Of a stretch of DNA of 64,000 bases, positions 60,696 through 64,000 are shown one piece after another (the first letter of the stretch is position 1; the number at the start of each line of letters is the position of its first letter). Made by a program: the position numbers and the translations under genes. The notes under the pieces were generated by a model, which was given only the letters and a program-made list of their open reading frames with translations, was not told the DNA's origin and made no database searches. Source of the DNA: Prinia subflava (lineage: Eukaryota > Chordata > Aves > Passeriformes > Cisticolidae); assembly GCF_021018805.1 (NCBI RefSeq), contig NC_086253.1, positions 10,666,735 to 10,730,734 of the forward strand, given 5' to 3'.

Positions 60696-60860
60696 TAAAT
60701 AATAAAAATAAAATAAAATAAACCCACATCATAAAAAAAAAAAAAAAAAGACAAACCAAAACCAACCAACCACACTCCCCTCCAAAAAGGCCACCCTAAA
60801 CCAAAACCAATCAAACAAAAAAGAAACCCACCCAAAATCCACAACCAATAAAAACCCCTT
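60696..60860 (+). repeat. A/C-rich low-complexity block
   Basis: An (AAAAT)n stretch, a poly-A run of about 17, and then about 100 bp built of A, C and short 'accaaaacc' units. Composition is complementary to the T/G block at 57965-58112. Confidence 0.9.
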
Positions 60861-61673
60861 TTGCATTCAGGTCCTGAAGAATCATCTTCACACCTTGTCT
60901 CTAAGAAAGCAGCTGATGGAGCTGTCACCACGTCTCATAAATCTCACTGCTAGAAAATCTAGACTTCTTTTCATCCAGCTTTTAACATGGTAACTTTGAT
61001 TTTTTAATAGGGCTGAAAATGAAGAAAAGCTATGGGAACAGGGCAAGTCAAACTGTGCATTCTTTATGACTCACTTTTAAGATGCACAGGAACTCAGATA
61101 ATCTGATTCAAGGAATTAAATTATCTTTCAAGAGTATGATTGGTAACAAGAAACTATACAAGCTTTTGGAATCATGGTGACTCTTTAAGCACATTCTGAC
61201 TTCTAATCTGCTTTTCCATTTATTTTCCTTTTGAAGTTTCAAAGCATACTGGATACTACAATATGAGAAAACTCTGAGAAATGGTGGTTGGTGCACTGGA
61301 CCTGACACATGCAATGATTCACATTAACAGACACTCACCCAGCACTAACACTGCATTGCCAGTTTTATTTGCAAATCACAAGAAACTGTGCAAAGTTTAA
61401 ATGCCAGAAGAAATTGCACTATTAATGCACATTATCAACAGAGCATAGCATCTTGATGTCAACTCCTCTTAAAGTGAAAGCCAAATAGATTTTAAATTAC
61501 ACTATATTTTTATATAAGTGGACAGTTTTGCTGACTACAAACGGAGAAAGAATTTGACTTGCACACTTTCTCGACTAGTTTTAAAAACCCAACAAATTCC
61601 AAAAAGTACCTCCAAACCAAAGAGAAATTACTATATACTAGTGTATCAATTGATAACATTTTCATTTGCATAC

Positions 61674-61738
61674 CTCCAGTGGGGTCCTGGATTTCCATAT
61701 GAACTAAATCAAGGTCCCCGTCAACTCCAGCAACAGCC
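61674..61738 (-). CDS. SORCS2: SORCS2 exon 1 of window: VPS10 propeller segment
   Basis: This 65-nt exon is the most upstream coding exon seen. The acceptor reads ttctcag ahead of the exon and the donor is GTATGC. It starts with one base completing a codon from an exon outside the window, encodes AVAGVDGDLDLVHMEIQDPT plus a glycine, and ends one base into a glycine codon that the next exon completes. The segment matches the 'VAGVD..PDLVHME.QD' strand of the SorCS2 beta-propeller in the luminal or extracellular domain. The exon is short, so its identity depends on the perfect phase match with the exon at 59230-59348 and on recalled family similarity. The preceding exon, expected to end in an RFYW-like motif, was not found between 61739 and 64000. 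Confidence 0.88.
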
Positions 61739-64000
61739 CTGAGAACAAAATATAATCAAGTTATGTAGAGCCAGCTACACAATATAATTATGTGGATGGA
61801 AGAAAAGAGAGGATTTCATACTAACCAGCTTTAGAATTCTACCTGGGAATAAAATAAACCCCATTTATAATGTCCCGTTATTACCATCTATAAGGAAATT
61901 ACTTTTTCCTCTACTTTACATTATGTTTTTCTTAAATTTCGTTTGACTCTCTTCTACTAAAAATGCATACAAATAGACTCAATTGGAAAAAAAAGAATAG
62001 AAATCTGCGTGAAATTAGGAAAAAGCCTTCATAATCATAAATTGATATAAACACACACAGATATGCAGACACTCACATGCACTTGCAAGTGCTATAGCAT
62101 CTTTTTACAATTATGTTTAACATTTGTGACTACAAGGCAGATTTGTTGCTAGAAGAGAGTTAGATTCCTTTCTTGTTAAAAATATCTTAAACTTGACACA
62201 CGATTTCCATAACAAATTGATATATCTCTGGTTAGCATAGTCAAGAGAAGAGTACATTCTGCTTTGACAAAGAAAGTGAAGAATAACTTTGAGAAAAATA
62301 TTCCTGAGAAGAAGAAAATTCAGTCAGAGTTGATCAAGGTACAGTTTAACTTTGTAAAGGTGTAATGGGAATACAGGATGATTTTCTCCCAATATCTCTC
62401 ATGTCAAATATGCTCAGCCAACTGACGAGTTTTCTCCCCTCAGGGCTTCCAGCCCAGCCTGGTAATGGCAGCCCCAGCTGTGCTTTTTTCCTGGCCCTTC
62501 TATTGTCATTAGGCAGGCAGATTCTGCAGAGCAAGCTCTGAGCTGGCAGTTGTGCTGTCACAATGAGAAGCAGAATCCAGCCCCACTCCCACTCCCACAT
62601 CACTTTTCTCAAAGCCCTTCCCTGGCAGGACAAGAGCCCATCGAGTCAGAAAATGCAAGTAAAGACAGGCAGAGGAGACACACTGAGTGCTAAAGTGCAG
62701 CTGGATGCAGATATTATAATGGTCCATTAAGATACTTAAGAGAAAATGATCGTTTTGATAAAATTATTAACAATCAAATGCAATAAAGCTATACTGAAAT
62801 TACATCAGTGTTTAATGATTTTAGTAGCAGTGATTTATGAGGAATGGTTAAAACTCAGACTCAGTAATTGGTGGCTCCTCGGGAACGCAGGCCAGGGGGA
62901 AGAAACAGGATGATTTCCACTGCTGCATAACAACCAGAAATAATCACAAATGCTGTTTTTCCCCCAGTAAGATAAATGATCAGTCCAGAGAAGGAAAGGG
63001 GGTGGGGGGGGGGGGATGAGCCCCCTCCAAGCCATAAGATGTCAGAGAAACTTATAGTGAGATTTTTTTTTTGTAAATGCATGGAAAATTTTTGTTTTTA
63101 TTAAGAATTTGATGTCTCAAACACAAACTATTTTAGCATTAAATAGACAGTACATTAGGTTAGAGAAGATTTTAGATCCACTGAGGTCTGATGAGAATAT
63201 ATAGGTGAACAGAGGGAAGACATCTGTGAACTTTTGTGCTGTGTGTGCTGTTATCTGTGTTTCTAGATAGCCACAATACAAAATCAAACGTGTTATAACT
63301 CTGTAGTCAGCAATTTTAGGGAATAAAATCTCTGCTGAATATTTTACTTTTCGTGTTGGACCTCAGGCTGCTGAACCAAAGAAACTTTTGGGGTGAATTT
63401 TCTGAACCTGAGCCTGACATGCTAATAAGCATCAATAATGCAAAGAAAGTTTTTGGGCACTTCTAAAATTCTTGTATCTATAATTTATCAGAAATTATTT
63501 CATAAGCACAGTTTGAGGTATTTGTCAATATCTTTACCTTCTCATCTTTACTTCAACGGCTCAGAATTACAATGATCTCACTTCTATCATGCTCCTCCTA
63601 ACAGTGGTAGCTGACACATGTAGACTGTAATTTTGTTTCCAGTGTAATTTTTCAGTGAAAGATGTAACTGATCTGTTTTAAGGAAAACTACAGAATAAAA
63701 CTTCTCTACCCAGACTACTTTTCTTCTTTAGAGTTTTATTAATTATAACTATTTAAGTAATTATAAATTAAGCCAAATAATTCAAAATCGTGTTTTTCAT
63801 TACTGTAATTGTACTGTATATGAACATTACTGTAAATGAACTCTAGCAGCAGACACTGTTTACTCAATGAAGATGTTACACCCTCAAAGTCTATTTTTGA
63901 ATGTCAGCTACAGAGCAGAGTTTCTGAACTCCCAAGTCCCTTTACCCAGCTTTACAAACACTTAGGAATAGTCCTTTCTTCTTTTATTGAAAAAAAGACC
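61739..64000 (-). other. SORCS2 intron, partial (upstream end outside window)
   Basis: At least 2,262 bp without a recognised exon or interspersed repeat. It includes a G run of about 13 at 62999-63015. The open frames on the minus strand at 62346-63082 are overlapping, have no domain and do not splice to the SORCS2 frame. Confidence 0.7.
62998..63015 (+). repeat. Poly-G tract
   Basis: 'gggggtggggggggggggga' type homopolymer with one interruption, a likely length-variable site. Confidence 0.85.

Larger units (their letters stand above)
59349..61673 (-). other. SORCS2 intron, 2,325 bp
   Basis: Holds a perfect hairpin (60363-60398) and an A/C-rich low-complexity block (60696-60860). No other content is recognised. 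Confidence 0.75.
1..64000 (-). other. SORCS2: SORCS2 locus, internal portion (14 coding exons and their introns)
   Basis: SorCS2 is a type I membrane receptor of the Vps10p-domain family. It binds proneurotrophins and partners p75NTR and Trk receptors, and works in neuronal trafficking and signalling. Fourteen minus-strand exons join in one open frame of 1,724 nt with consistent intron phases (entering phase 2, then 1,0,0,0,0,1,0,2,2,0,2,2,0, leaving phase 1). Domain order is VPS10 propeller, ten-cysteine module, PKD. The paralogue call rests on remembered family sequences: the PKD strand reads YQVDLGDGFKAIYVN, whereas SorCS1 and SorCS3 have a form like QVDFGDGIAVSYVN, and LENVR...DILEVRGVKG is SorCS2-like. 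Against a full length near 1,160 residues, about half the protein is here. The signal peptide, furin-cleaved propeptide, transmembrane helix and tail are outside the window. No frameshift or premature stop interrupts any exon. Confidence 0.93.

Noticed and set aside
478..61738. Assignment to SORCS1 or SORCS3
   Set aside because: The PKD segment, the LENVR...DILEVRGVKG segment and the NCKPPDCYLHLHLRW segment fit SORCS2. SORCS1 and SORCS3 as I recall them differ at each. An ortholog search would settle it.
61739..64000. Preceding SORCS2 exon (RFYW-type end)
   Set aside because: No minus-strand sequence with that motif followed by a phase-2 donor was found, so it presumably lies beyond the window.
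1..64000. tRNA, rRNA, CRISPR arrays, prokaryotic operons or a second gene
   Set aside because: No cloverleaf-type sequence, rRNA segment, regularly spaced repeat array or second set of spliced coding exons was seen on either strand.

Overview
This window is about 64 kb of a bird genome. The evidence is repeated CR1 LINE 3' ends with the typical avian tail (GATTCTATGATT-like), two solo LTRs of recognisable avian endogenous-retrovirus types, AT-rich CpG-poor non-coding DNA, and a vertebrate multi-exon gene with GT-AG introns. A passerine or other neoavian is plausible, but the species cannot be fixed from the sequence.

Only one gene is supported: the middle part of SORCS2 (sortilin-related VPS10 domain-containing receptor 2), on the minus strand. 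I place 14 consecutive internal coding exons (1,724 nt, about 574 residues). Every acceptor is AG, every donor is GT, and the reading frame is unbroken across all 13 joins. In transcript order (high to low coordinates) they encode the later blades of the VPS10 beta-propeller (61738 to about 8330), the ten-cysteine 10CC module (about 8330 to 4395) and the PKD domain (about 4395 to 478). The N-terminus (signal peptide, propeptide, early blades) lies beyond 64000. The rest of the ectodomain, the transmembrane helix and the cytoplasmic tail lie below position 1. No promoter, first exon, last exon or polyadenylation site of the gene is present.

Layout: 1-477 intron; 478-664 PKD exon; 4298-4469, 6195-6323, 6884-7017 and 8276-8396 a cluster of four 10CC-related exons; 8397-21984 a 13.6 kb intron with an ancient CR1 next to a second CR1; 21985-23586 two propeller exons; 23587-30390 an intron with a 1.07 kb solo LTR; 30391-30467 an Asp-box exon; 30468-39396 an intron with a CR1 and a second solo LTR; 39397-40942 two propeller exons; 46195-46374 the longest propeller exon; 46375-56023 a 9.6 kb intron; 56024-61738 three more propeller exons; 61739-64000 intron.

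The remainder is intronic: interspersed repeats, simple sequence and unclassified AT-rich DNA. Most clear transposable elements, including both LTRs, lie antisense to SORCS2. I found no second gene, no RNA gene, no CRISPR array and no obviously new system. The most unusual items are structural: three perfect hairpins (one over the presumed TATA region of an LTR), a CpG-dense PKD exon in a CpG-poor region, diverged tandem duplications, and fossil LINE sequence.
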